A DNA stretch of 7,260 bases from an uncultured Oscillibacter sp. (GTDB taxonomy: Bacteria; Bacillota; Clostridia; Oscillospirales; Oscillospiraceae), in contig CAJOFP010000200.1 of assembly GCA_905233795.1 (NCBI GenBank), forward strand, positions 1 to 7,260, given 5' to 3'. The notes under the pieces were generated by a model. That model did no database searches. It had not been told where the DNA came from and was given only the letters and a program-made list of their open reading frames with translations. Position numbers and translations under genes: made by a program. This document shows positions 1-5,447 of this stretch, piece after piece; positions within the stretch are counted from its first letter, which is position 1; every line of letters begins with the position of its first letter.

Positions 1-36
1 ATATTCATACTTGATATTTATCGCCGCTCTTTTCAT
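1..36 (-). CDS. possible N-terminus of a gene running off the left edge
   Basis: Twelve codons can be read leftward from an ATG at 36-34, giving MKRAAINIKYEY, with no stop before the window edge. A purine-rich stretch (GGTGG, then GGGG) lies just upstream of the ATG on the minus strand and could serve as a ribosome binding site, although the GGGG is rather close. The position directly downstream of the structured RNA candidate, on the same strand, fits a gene with a leader. The peptide is far too short to assign a family, and a chance open frame cannot be excluded. Confidence 0.3.
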   Translation of the reverse strand, partial: MKRAAINIKYEY

Positions 37-49
37 TTTCCCCAATCCA

Positions 50-215
50 CCAAAGAAAATGATTTGAGTAACTTCACCCGGTTGCGAACAAGACAAACGT
101 ATGGGTATAATAGCCCCGCGGTCTGGAGCCTTAGAAACTCCAGTGCGTTGAGCACTTCTATTACTCGGCGTAGGGCATACGGGCGTTGGAGCCGCCTGTC
201 GCCTACCGCTCTTTA
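50..215 (-). ncRNA. candidate structured RNA or leader of unidentified family
   Basis: The segment carries a nested set of inverted repeats. In plus-strand coordinates these are a possible closing stem AAAGA 52-56 with TCTTT 210-214; GTAGG 170-174 with CCTAC 202-206, enclosing ACGGGCG 179-185 with CGCCTGT 193-199; GAGTAA 66-71 with TTACTC 161-166; AGTGC 142-146 with GCACT 152-156; and CTGGAG 123-128 with CTCCAG 138-143. CGTATG 98-103 could also pair with CATACG 176-181, as a pseudoknot or alternative fold. A promoter-like sequence sits just upstream on the minus strand and a possible start codon follows at 36, so I orient it leftward. It carries no convincing long reading frame and is more GC-rich than the surrounding spacer. 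I do not recognise it as tmRNA, SRP RNA, RNase P or a T-box. Families such as 6S or raiA remain possible but I cannot confirm them by eye. Ends are approximate. Confidence 0.45.
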
Positions 216-229
216 TGTTTCGTGATTTT

Positions 230-258
230 ATAGTAGCATAGTTTGATTGAATTTGCAA
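230..258 (-). promoter_or_regulatory. putative sigma-A promoter for the structured RNA
   Basis: Read on the minus strand, TTGCAA (258-253) and TACTAT (235-230) are separated by 17 bp. Each matches the consensus at four of six positions. Transcription would begin near 223, just ahead of the first stem of the RNA candidate, which is the main reason for accepting these moderate matches. Confidence 0.42.
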
Positions 259-300
259 GCCCTTTTTGAAAATTTTTTAAAAAGTTCATAATTGTAATTA

Positions 301-361
301 TTTGTCATTCTTGTTACGGATTTGTCATTTTTCGCGGGATATTCTCTCGCGGAATTTTTTT
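301..361 (+). other. spacer with a 9-bp direct repeat and a terminator-like hairpin
   Basis: TTTGTCATT occurs at 301-309 and again at 321-329, exactly 20 bp apart, which is about two helical turns. Next to it, TTTCGCG (330-336) and CGCGGAA (348-354) can form a 7-bp stem with one wobble pair and an 11-nt loop, followed on the plus strand by seven T residues (355-361). As a terminator it would act on rightward transcription, but no rightward gene lies to the left. It could block antisense reading into the phosphatase gene. On the minus strand the hairpin is not followed by a T-run, so it is not a normal terminator for that gene. The rest of 216-382 is AT-rich with no gene visible. Confidence 0.25.
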
Positions 362-382
362 ATTATTTTATTATTTTTGCTA

Positions 383-1096
383 TCACACGATTTCCAAGAA
401 TTTTAATAATTTTTCCGGGTTCGTACTGAGAATTAAACTCTCGTCAAAGCCTGTCGATTCAATAAAATTTTTCGCTATATCCAGTTTGCCGACCGCGCTG
501 GGGTCATGCGCGTCTGAATTAATCACAATCGGGACGCGGTATTTCTCGCAATATTTCAGCATGGTTCTATAATTTTCAATACAATTCAAGCGTTTATCGG
601 TTTTCAGGAACGAACTGTTATTGACTTCCAGCGCGACGCCGTATTCTTTCGCGCCCTGCGCCAGTTTTTCATAATCCAATGGCGTGTGATCGTCGTCCGG
701 GTGTGACACGGCTTTGACTTTCGGATTTTTCATACAGCTGATTACATTTTTTGTATTCTCTTCTTTTCCGGCGTCCTGATAGCATTCCCCATGTATGCCG
801 ATAATGGCGAAATCTAATTTGTCAATCCAGAACTGTTCCAGCGATAAAGAACCGTCGTTCAGGACATTGATTTCACTCCCGAAAATCAGTCTTACGCCGT
901 CAATCTCTTTCGGGATATTATGCAAATTATGATAATAAAACGGGTGACAGGTTCCGGGAATGCCGGGGGCGTGTTCGGCGAAGCCAAGCAATTTTATACC
1001 CTGTTCGACAGCGGCCCGCGTATTCTCCCGTATGGTTCCATAAGCGTGTCCGCTTACAATCGTATGCGTGTGTATATCGGCGAGAATTTTTTCCAT
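383..1096 (-). CDS. PHP-domain metal-dependent phosphatase, YcdX-like
   Basis: This 237-residue protein has the full PHP metal-site pattern in YcdX-like spacing. The motifs are DIHTHT with H9 and H11, SGHAYGT with H17, FAEHAP with H42, GSEIN with E75, IIGIHGE with H102, VSHPDDD with H132, EVNNSS with E157 and NSDAHD with D195 and H197. In E. coli YcdX the equivalent residues hold three zinc ions, so a trinuclear cytoplasmic phosphoesterase is expected. The family is often labelled histidinol-phosphatase-like, but no other his gene is nearby and the true substrate is unknown; I would not call it HisK. The length matches YcdX (about 245). The start is the ATG at 1096-1094, with AAGGGG seven bases upstream and motif DIHTHT beginning at residue 7. 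It is transcribed divergently from the following genes and appears monocistronic. It looks intact. Confidence 0.9.
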   Translation of the reverse strand: MEKILADIHTHTIVSGHAYGTIRENTRAAVEQGIKLLGFAEHAPGIPGTCHPFYYHNLHNIPKEIDGVRLIFGSEINVLNDGSLSLEQFWIDKLDFAIIGIHGECYQDAGKEENTKNVISCMKNPKVKAVSHPDDDHTPLDYEKLAQGAKEYGVALEVNNSSFLKTDKRLNCIENYRTMLKYCEKYRVPIVINSDAHDPSAVGKLDIAKNFIESTGFDESLILSTNPEKLLKFLEIV

Positions 1097-1146
1097 AAAA
1101 TAACCCCTTGCAATATAATCAATATTATATTTATAATTAATTTATA

Positions 1147-1175
1147 ATTATATCATATCTTTGCCGGATACGCAA
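1147..1175 (-). promoter_or_regulatory. putative sigma-A promoter of the PHP phosphatase gene
   Basis: On the minus strand TTGCGT (1175-1170) and a perfect TATAAT (1152-1147) are spaced by 17 bp. Transcription would start near 1140 and leave a leader of about 44 nt before the ATG at 1096. The leader region contains the direct repeat TTATAATTA (1131-1139 and 1142-1150, period 11 bp), which overlaps the -10 box. Confidence 0.6.
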
Positions 1176-1214
1176 TCGACGGGCGCGGCGTTTGATTCAA
1201 TTCAATTTCCCGTA

Positions 1215-1243
1215 TTGAAAATATAAAATAGATATAATATAAT
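1215..1243 (+). promoter_or_regulatory. putative sigma-A promoter of the rightward gene run
   Basis: TTGAAA (1215-1220) and TATAAT (1238-1243) are separated by exactly 17 bp, five of six and six of six matches to consensus. A second overlapping TATAAT is at 1233-1238. Transcription would start near 1250, about 36 nt before the ATG at 1286. With no clear terminator before 5318, it could serve all genes from 1286 to the permease. Confidence 0.65.
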
Positions 1244-1285
1244 AAAAAATTATTAAATTATGAAAAGCAAAAAGGGGATGGAATC

Positions 1286-1660
1286 ATGGGTCAATGGATT
1301 TTCGGTCTGATTGCGCTGATTGTGTTCGCGGCGTTTGTCATACCCGCGTTTCTGCGTGAAAAAAAGATTAGACAATCAGGCGTGGAGACGGACGGCGTTA
1401 TACTGCGCTGTGAGTATGACGAGGACACGGACGGCGGCGGATCATATATGATTTATATCGCCTATCAGGACGAAAACGGCGTACAAAGGGAAAGTAAAGG
1501 CATATTTGCCCATGAGAGCCATGACGCCGGGGAAAAAATCAGGGTGAAATTATGTTATAATAAAATTACAGGCGAAACGCGCCGCGCCGTCGTATTGCGT
1601 ATATGTCGGATTTGCGCCGGGTTTTCGCCGAATTTACGCGAATTTTTGAAATTTGCGTGA
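1286..1660 (+). CDS. small membrane-anchored DUF3592-like protein
   Basis: This 124-residue protein has one N-terminal hydrophobic segment (about residues 4-23) followed by the basic stop REKK, then a predicted beta-rich domain of about residues 32-95. The patterns GVETDGVIL, SYMIYIAYQDENG and AGEKIRVKLCYN resemble the VEGTV...Y.V.Y.DENG...G..V.VYYNP layout of DUF3592-type proteins. The function of that family is not established. The ATG at 1286 has AAAGGGG eight bases upstream. The last 20 residues or so, rich in Arg and Cys, are encoded by the periodic AATTT tract and do not look like part of the domain; they may be read-through into repetitive DNA after loss of an original end. It lies 39 bp ahead of malQ and is probably co-transcribed with it. 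Family assignment rests on sequence pattern only. Confidence 0.65.
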   Translation: MGQWIFGLIALIVFAAFVIPAFLREKKIRQSGVETDGVILRCEYDEDTDGGGSYMIYIAYQDENGVQRESKGIFAHESHDAGEKIRVKLCYNKITGETRRAVVLRICRICAGFSPNLREFLKFA

Positions 1661-1683
1661 ATTTGTAAAATTTGTGGAATTTG
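1610..1683 (+). repeat. degenerate 9-10 bp periodic AATTT tract
   Basis: AATTT recurs at 1631, 1641, 1650, 1660, 1669 and 1678, steps of 10, 9, 10, 9 and 9 bp, with related ATTT/TTTT steps at 1610 and 1622. The T-rich steps are separated first by GCG-type and later by GTAAA/GTGG-type sequence. The tract crosses the end of the DUF3592-like gene and stops at the malQ ribosome binding site (AAAGGAGAG, 1685-1693). It may be a decayed short tandem repeat, and such phasing could also bend the DNA. Confidence 0.5.
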
Positions 1684-1699
1684 TAAAGGAGAGATAAGT

Positions 1700-3274
1700 A
1701 TGGAACGATCCGCCGGTGTTCTGACGCCGGTTTTTTCCCTGCCGTCCGATTATGGCATTGGCTCTATGGGGAAAAAAGCGTTTGCGTATCTGGATTTTCT
1801 CAAAGCCGCCGGACAGCGTTGGTGGCAGATTCTCCCTGTCGGCCCGACTATCGCCAATGACTCGCCGTATACCAGTTTATCCACGTTCGCGGGAAATCCG
1901 TTATTGATTGATCTGGAAAAACTGGCGGAAGAGGGCTTGTTGACGCCGTCCGAACTGGAAGCGGCGCGGGTTCCGGAAAGTAATCAAATTGATTACGGCG
2001 CGTTACATGAAACGCGTCCGGCGTTACTGCGCAAGGCGTTTTCACGCATTTCACCGGAGACCGCGCAAGCCGCCCGCGCTTTCAGAAGCCGTCACCCGTG
2101 GGTTCGGGATTATACGCTTTATCTGGCTTTGAAAGATTATTATAAAGGTCTGCCTTGGTATGAGTGGCCCGATGAGGCGATACGACGGCATGATCCCAAT
2201 GCCGTGGAGAAATGGCATTCGGAACTGGCGAAAGAAGTCGCCTATTATACTTGGGAACAGTATTGCTTTTTCGAGCAGTGGCACGAGTTAAAGCAATACG
2301 CCAATTCGATTGGTCTGGGCATTATCGGCGATCTGCCTATTTATGTTTCTTTGGATTCCGCTGATGTCTGGAGTGAAAGAGTTCAATTCGCGCTGGATTC
2401 CAAGGGTAAGCCCGTGAAAGTCGCGGGCGTTCCGCCGGATTATTTTTCCGAAGACGGTCAATTATGGGGCAATCCGTTATATAACTGGGATGTCATGCGC
2501 AAGGACGGTTTCGGCTGGTGGATTCGCCGGATTGAGGGCGCGTCGGCGTTATTTGACGTGATTCGCATTGATCATTTCAGAGCGATGGAAAGTTACTGGG
2601 CGATTCCGGCGGATTCTAAAAGCGCGAAAATTGGTCAATGGGAAAAAGGCCCCGGCATGGATTTATTGCGCGTATTGACAAGCTGGTTCCATCAGTTAAA
2701 ATATATCGCCGAGGATTTAGGCGTATTGACTGACGCGGTGCATGAACTGCGCGACGCGTCCGGACTGCCGGGCATGAAAGTATTGGAATTTGCTTTCTCC
2801 GGCCCAGATAACGCTTATCTGCCGCATAATTATATTAGAAATTGCGTTTGCTATACCGGTACGCATGACAATGACACAATCAAAGGCTGGTATGACAGCG
2901 CGAGTAAAGAAGAAAAAGATTACGCGAAATTATACGCGGGCATTACCGACGCGGAGTCGGCGCGGATCGGTTTATTACGCTGGGGACAGGGAAGCGTGGC
3001 GGATTTATTCGTCGCGCAGATTCAGGATTATATCGGACTTGGAACCGAAGCGCGGATTAATATACCGGGTATCGCGGAAGGCAACTGGAAATGGCGTCTG
3101 CAATCGGATCAAATCACGGATGAACTGGCGGCGGAAATACGGGAAATGACTTGGACGTATGGCCGCTGTGACGCGAAAGTTTATCACGCGAAGCCGGAAA
3201 AAAATGAAACGGAATCCGAACCCGATGAAGTCGGCGAAAAAGATAAAATCAGTAAAACCAGCGAAAAGGGATAA
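1700..3274 (+). CDS. malQ: 4-alpha-glucanotransferase (amylomaltase), GH77
   Basis: Amylomaltase transfers alpha-1,4-glucan segments between maltodextrins in the cytoplasm, in maltose and glycogen metabolism. The family signatures are all present: the start ERSAGVLTPVFSLPSDYGIG, WWQILPVGPT (41-50), SPYTSLSTFAGNPLLIDL (55-72), GDLPIYVSLDSADVW (210-224), PPDYFSEDGQLWGNPLYNW (245-263), RIDHFR with nucleophile D291, IAEDLG with acid/base E338, GTHDND with transition-state stabiliser D390, and EGNWKWRL (460-467). At 524 residues it is slightly longer than the usual 500 or so. The extra length is a charged, low-complexity tail from about residue 498, rich in Lys, Glu and Ser. The ATG at 1700 has AAAGGAGAG at a good distance and starts right at the conserved N-terminus. 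No other maltose or glycogen gene is in view. The binding-protein gene starts 26 bp after its stop, so co-transcription is likely. Confidence 0.96.
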   Translation: MERSAGVLTPVFSLPSDYGIGSMGKKAFAYLDFLKAAGQRWWQILPVGPTIANDSPYTSLSTFAGNPLLIDLEKLAEEGLLTPSELEAARVPESNQIDYGALHETRPALLRKAFSRISPETAQAARAFRSRHPWVRDYTLYLALKDYYKGLPWYEWPDEAIRRHDPNAVEKWHSELAKEVAYYTWEQYCFFEQWHELKQYANSIGLGIIGDLPIYVSLDSADVWSERVQFALDSKGKPVKVAGVPPDYFSEDGQLWGNPLYNWDVMRKDGFGWWIRRIEGASALFDVIRIDHFRAMESYWAIPADSKSAKIGQWEKGPGMDLLRVLTSWFHQLKYIAEDLGVLTDAVHELRDASGLPGMKVLEFAFSGPDNAYLPHNYIRNCVCYTGTHDNDTIKGWYDSASKEEKDYAKLYAGITDAESARIGLLRWGQGSVADLFVAQIQDYIGLGTEARINIPGIAEGNWKWRLQSDQITDELAAEIREMTWTYGRCDAKVYHAKPEKNETESEPDEVGEKDKISKTSEKG

Positions 3275-3300
3275 AAATCACGAAAGGAACGCACATAAAA

Positions 3301-4483
3301 TTGAGTAATATGATCAAAAAAACCGGCGTAATTTTACTGGCGTTATGCCTGATATGTTGTTTAACGGCTTGCGGCGGAAATCGTAATCCGTCCGGGAATG
3401 ACGGCGCCAATATAGCCAATGTAACCGAAGAGGCAAGCGAAAACGAAAATCCGAACGCGGCTGACAGTCAAGAGAACGGCGAAAGCGATAATCATGAGCC
3501 GGATGAGGTCTGGAACCGCGAAGCGTATCTGGATATGTTCTTGTGGGAAAATATCAACGGGACGTTGGGCGGATTGGATGACGAGTTGGTCACGGCGCGG
3601 ATCGCGGCGTTAAAAGGCCCCACGGCGATGGGACTTGTCAAATTTATGTACGAGGCGGAACAGGGCAATCTGCCGGGGCGTTATGATTTTACGCTTGCCG
3701 CGTCGCCGGATGAAGTCACGCCGTTATTAATCAAAGGCGATTTGGATATAGCGTGCGTACCGGCGAATTTGGCGTCCGTGTTATATAATCGCACTGAGGG
3801 CGATATAGTCACGCTGGCGATTAATACATTAGGCGTGTTATATATCGTCGAGACGGGTGAAAATATTCAAAGCATGGCGGATTTGCGGGGCAAGACGATT
3901 GTCGCGTCTGGCAAGGGCGCCACGCCGGAATACGCGTTGCGGTTTTTATGTATGCAATACGGTCTTGATCCTGACGAAGATGTCAATATAGACTGGAAAA
4001 GCGAACACAGTGAATGTGTGGCGGCGTTGGCGTCGGGGTCGGCGGATGTCGCCATGCTGCCCCAGCCGTTTGTTACGGTCGCGCAAAGCAATCTTGAAAA
4101 TTTGCGTGTCGCGCTGGATTTGACCCAACAATGGAATGAATGTGGCGGCGCGTCGTGAATTTGTGGAGAATAATCCCAATATTATCGGGCATTTTTTAAA
4201 TAATTATATGGATTCCGTCACATGGGTAAACGCGAATATGACGGACGCGGCGGCGTTAATCGGCGAATATGATATAGTCGCCGCGCCGGTGGCGGAAAAG
4301 GCGTTGCCGTATTGCAATATTGTCTGTATCACGGGAGAACAAATGCGCGATTTATTATCCGGCTATTTGTATGTATTAGAAGCCCTCGCGCCGGAGTCGA
4401 TAGGCGGGACTATGCCGGAAGATGATTTTTATTATAATAATTTAAATAATAATTTAATTGCGAATCAGGATGAAGCCGCGTAA
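3301..4483 (+). pseudogene. ABC importer substrate-binding lipoprotein, frame broken
   Basis: The first part (3301-4158, 285 codons) has a lipoprotein signal with hydrophobic core and lipobox LTAC, so C24 would be lipidated. An acidic Asn/Glu-rich linker (about 25-70) follows, then a NitT/TauT (NMT1/SsuA-like) binding-protein fold, with GKGATPEYALRFL (204-216) and SGSADVAMLPQPFVTVAQ (245-262). The frame stops after ALDLTQQWNECGGAS. The rest of the fold (RREFVENNPNIIGHFLNNY, then EKALPYCNIVCITGEQM, GYLYVLEAL, EDDFYY) lies in the next frame, readable from 4136 to TAA 4481-4483. The 285-residue product alone would lack the C-terminal hinge part. The start is taken as TTG 3301 with AAAGGA 12 bases upstream; ATG 3310 in frame is the alternative. 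The substrate is unknown; sulfonate-, nitrate- or thiamine-precursor-like ligands are typical. The permease follows with overlap. Confidence 0.85.
4117..4160 (+). other. frame-breaking junction in the binding-protein gene
   Basis: Frame 1 reads LDLTQQWNECGGAS and stops at TGA 4156-4158; frame 2 reads VAARREF across 4142-4162. As I recall the family, the segment after LDLT..W runs GG-x-S-x-LVTG-V-V-V-A-R-R-E-F. Both ends are present but the LVTG-like core is missing. The junction sequence GGCGCGTCG (4147-4155) can be read as GGC GCG TCG of the left part or as part of GCG CGT CGT of the right part. This suggests a deletion between two copies of that short repeat, of a length not divisible by three. 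The deletion model is inference; the change of frame is directly visible. Confidence 0.7.
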
Positions 4484-5318
4484 ATTAATAAAATTATTAA
4501 AATTAAAAATCCGGGCGGCGTTGTCGCGCTTGTCACGTCACGCCGTTCGGATTTGTCTTGCTTTTTGGTCTGTTTTTCGACCTGTCTTTTTACCTGTCGC
4601 CGTGTGGTTAATTATATGGCAAGTCGCGGCTGTAATGTTTCATCAGCCGCTGTTATTGCCCGCGCCTTTACAGGTTCTGCGGCGTTTACTGGAATTAATA
4701 ATGAATAATAAATTCTGGCGGGCGATAGCATTTTCAAGCGTTCGGATTTTAAGCGGCTTTTTACTGGGCTGTATAACGGGAATCGCGTTTGCGATTCCGG
4801 CGAGCGTCAGTCGCCGGATACGGGATTTTTTATATCCGGCGGCGTTGGCGATGAAAACAATACCGGTCGCGTCTTTTGTAATCTTGGCTTTAATCTGGCT
4901 GGATAATCAGAATTTGTCTGTATTTATATCTTTTTTGATGTCCTTTCCGCCCGTTTATTCAGGCGTTTTAAACGCTGTTTTAAATATCAATCAAGATATA
5001 AATTTTATAAAATTACTGGAAATGGCGAAAATATTTCGCGTCCCGATAACACGTCAAATCCGGGCGATTTATATTCCCCATATTTTGCCCGCGTTTCGGA
5101 CGGCTGTTTCCGTCTCGATGGGCTTATGCTGGAAAGCGGGAACGGCGGCGGAATTAATCGGCTTGCCCCGCGGATCGCTCGGCGAACAGTTATATAACGC
5201 TAAAATCTATTTTCTCACGGCTGATTTGTTCGCGTGGACGGTGATTATTATCGCCCTGTCCGCGTCTCTGGAACGCGTTTTTTTATGGATATTAGATAAA
5301 ATCGCCGAAAAATTATAA
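4470..5318 (+). CDS. ABC transporter permease, SsuC/TauC-like
   Basis: This 282-residue inner-membrane protein would form the translocation channel for the substrate delivered by the preceding lipoprotein. Hydrophobic segments lie at about residues 40-57, 88-110, 122-144, 151-171, 208-224 and 253-275, after a basic N-terminus. The cytoplasmic EAA-type loop that docks the ATPase is at about 184-207, with EMAKIFRVP, then YIPHILPAF. The motifs LYPAALAMKTIPVASFVIL, WKAGTAAELIG and GSLGEQLYNAK are typical of the sulfonate/nitrate/taurine permease group. I chose ATG 4470; an in-frame TTG at 4458 would add four residues. Neither has a clear ribosome binding site, and the start overlaps the end of the binding-protein frame (TAA 4481-4483), so translational coupling is likely. 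The frame is intact, in contrast to its partner. No ATPase gene follows. Confidence 0.9.
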   Translation: MKPRKLIKLLKLKIRAALSRLSRHAVRICLAFWSVFRPVFLPVAVWLIIWQVAAVMFHQPLLLPAPLQVLRRLLELIMNNKFWRAIAFSSVRILSGFLLGCITGIAFAIPASVSRRIRDFLYPAALAMKTIPVASFVILALIWLDNQNLSVFISFLMSFPPVYSGVLNAVLNINQDINFIKLLEMAKIFRVPITRQIRAIYIPHILPAFRTAVSVSMGLCWKAGTAAELIGLPRGSLGEQLYNAKIYFLTADLFAWTVIIIALSASLERVFLWILDKIAEKL

Positions 5319-5324
5319 AATTCG

Positions 5325-5378
5325 TTGAAATTAATTTTATAATTATCATATATAAAATATAAATTATATCATATATAA
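5325..5378 (+). promoter_or_regulatory. putative serA promoter with a repeated AT-rich motif
   Basis: TTGAAA (5325-5330) and TATATA (5349-5354) are 18 bp apart and could form a sigma-A promoter. TATCATATATAA occurs at 5344-5355 and again at 5367-5378, 23 bp apart, and a shorter TATCAT is at 5383-5388. The copies overlap and follow the -10 region, where an operator would be expected, but the 129-bp spacer is so AT-rich that chance repetition is a real alternative. Confidence 0.35.
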
Positions 5379-5447
5379 TCAATATCATAAAAATATAATA
5401 AAAAAATATAAAAATTCGGCGCGTGACCGGAGAGGATTTGACGCTTT

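Noticed and set aside
60..215. Known RNA classes such as tmRNA, SRP RNA, RNase P RNA, T-box or TPP/cobalamin riboswitch
   Set aside because: Their hallmark sequences were looked for by eye on both strands and were not found; this does not exclude less familiar families.
330..361. Intrinsic terminator of the phosphatase gene
   Set aside because: The T-run follows the stem only on the plus strand, whereas the gene is transcribed leftward.
920..1147. Rightward open frame of 75 codons overlapping the phosphatase gene start
   Set aside because: It lies antisense to conserved PHP coding sequence and runs into the AT-rich divergent promoter region; no ribosome binding site or recognisable protein.
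2790..3149. Rightward 119-codon open frame inside malQ
   Set aside because: It is a second frame of the conserved MalQ catalytic region; its Arg/Ile-rich composition is what the GC-rich codons of malQ produce when read out of frame.
4136..4160. Programmed ribosomal frameshift
   Set aside because: There is no slippery heptamer or shift-prone codon followed by a clear pseudoknot, the family does not use frameshifting, and a conserved stretch is missing at the junction, which frameshifting would not restore.
4136..4483. Separate small gene starting at ATG 4136
   Set aside because: The sequence is the C-terminal part of the binding-protein fold, has no ribosome binding site, and starts inside the preceding frame; it is better explained as the broken half of one gene.
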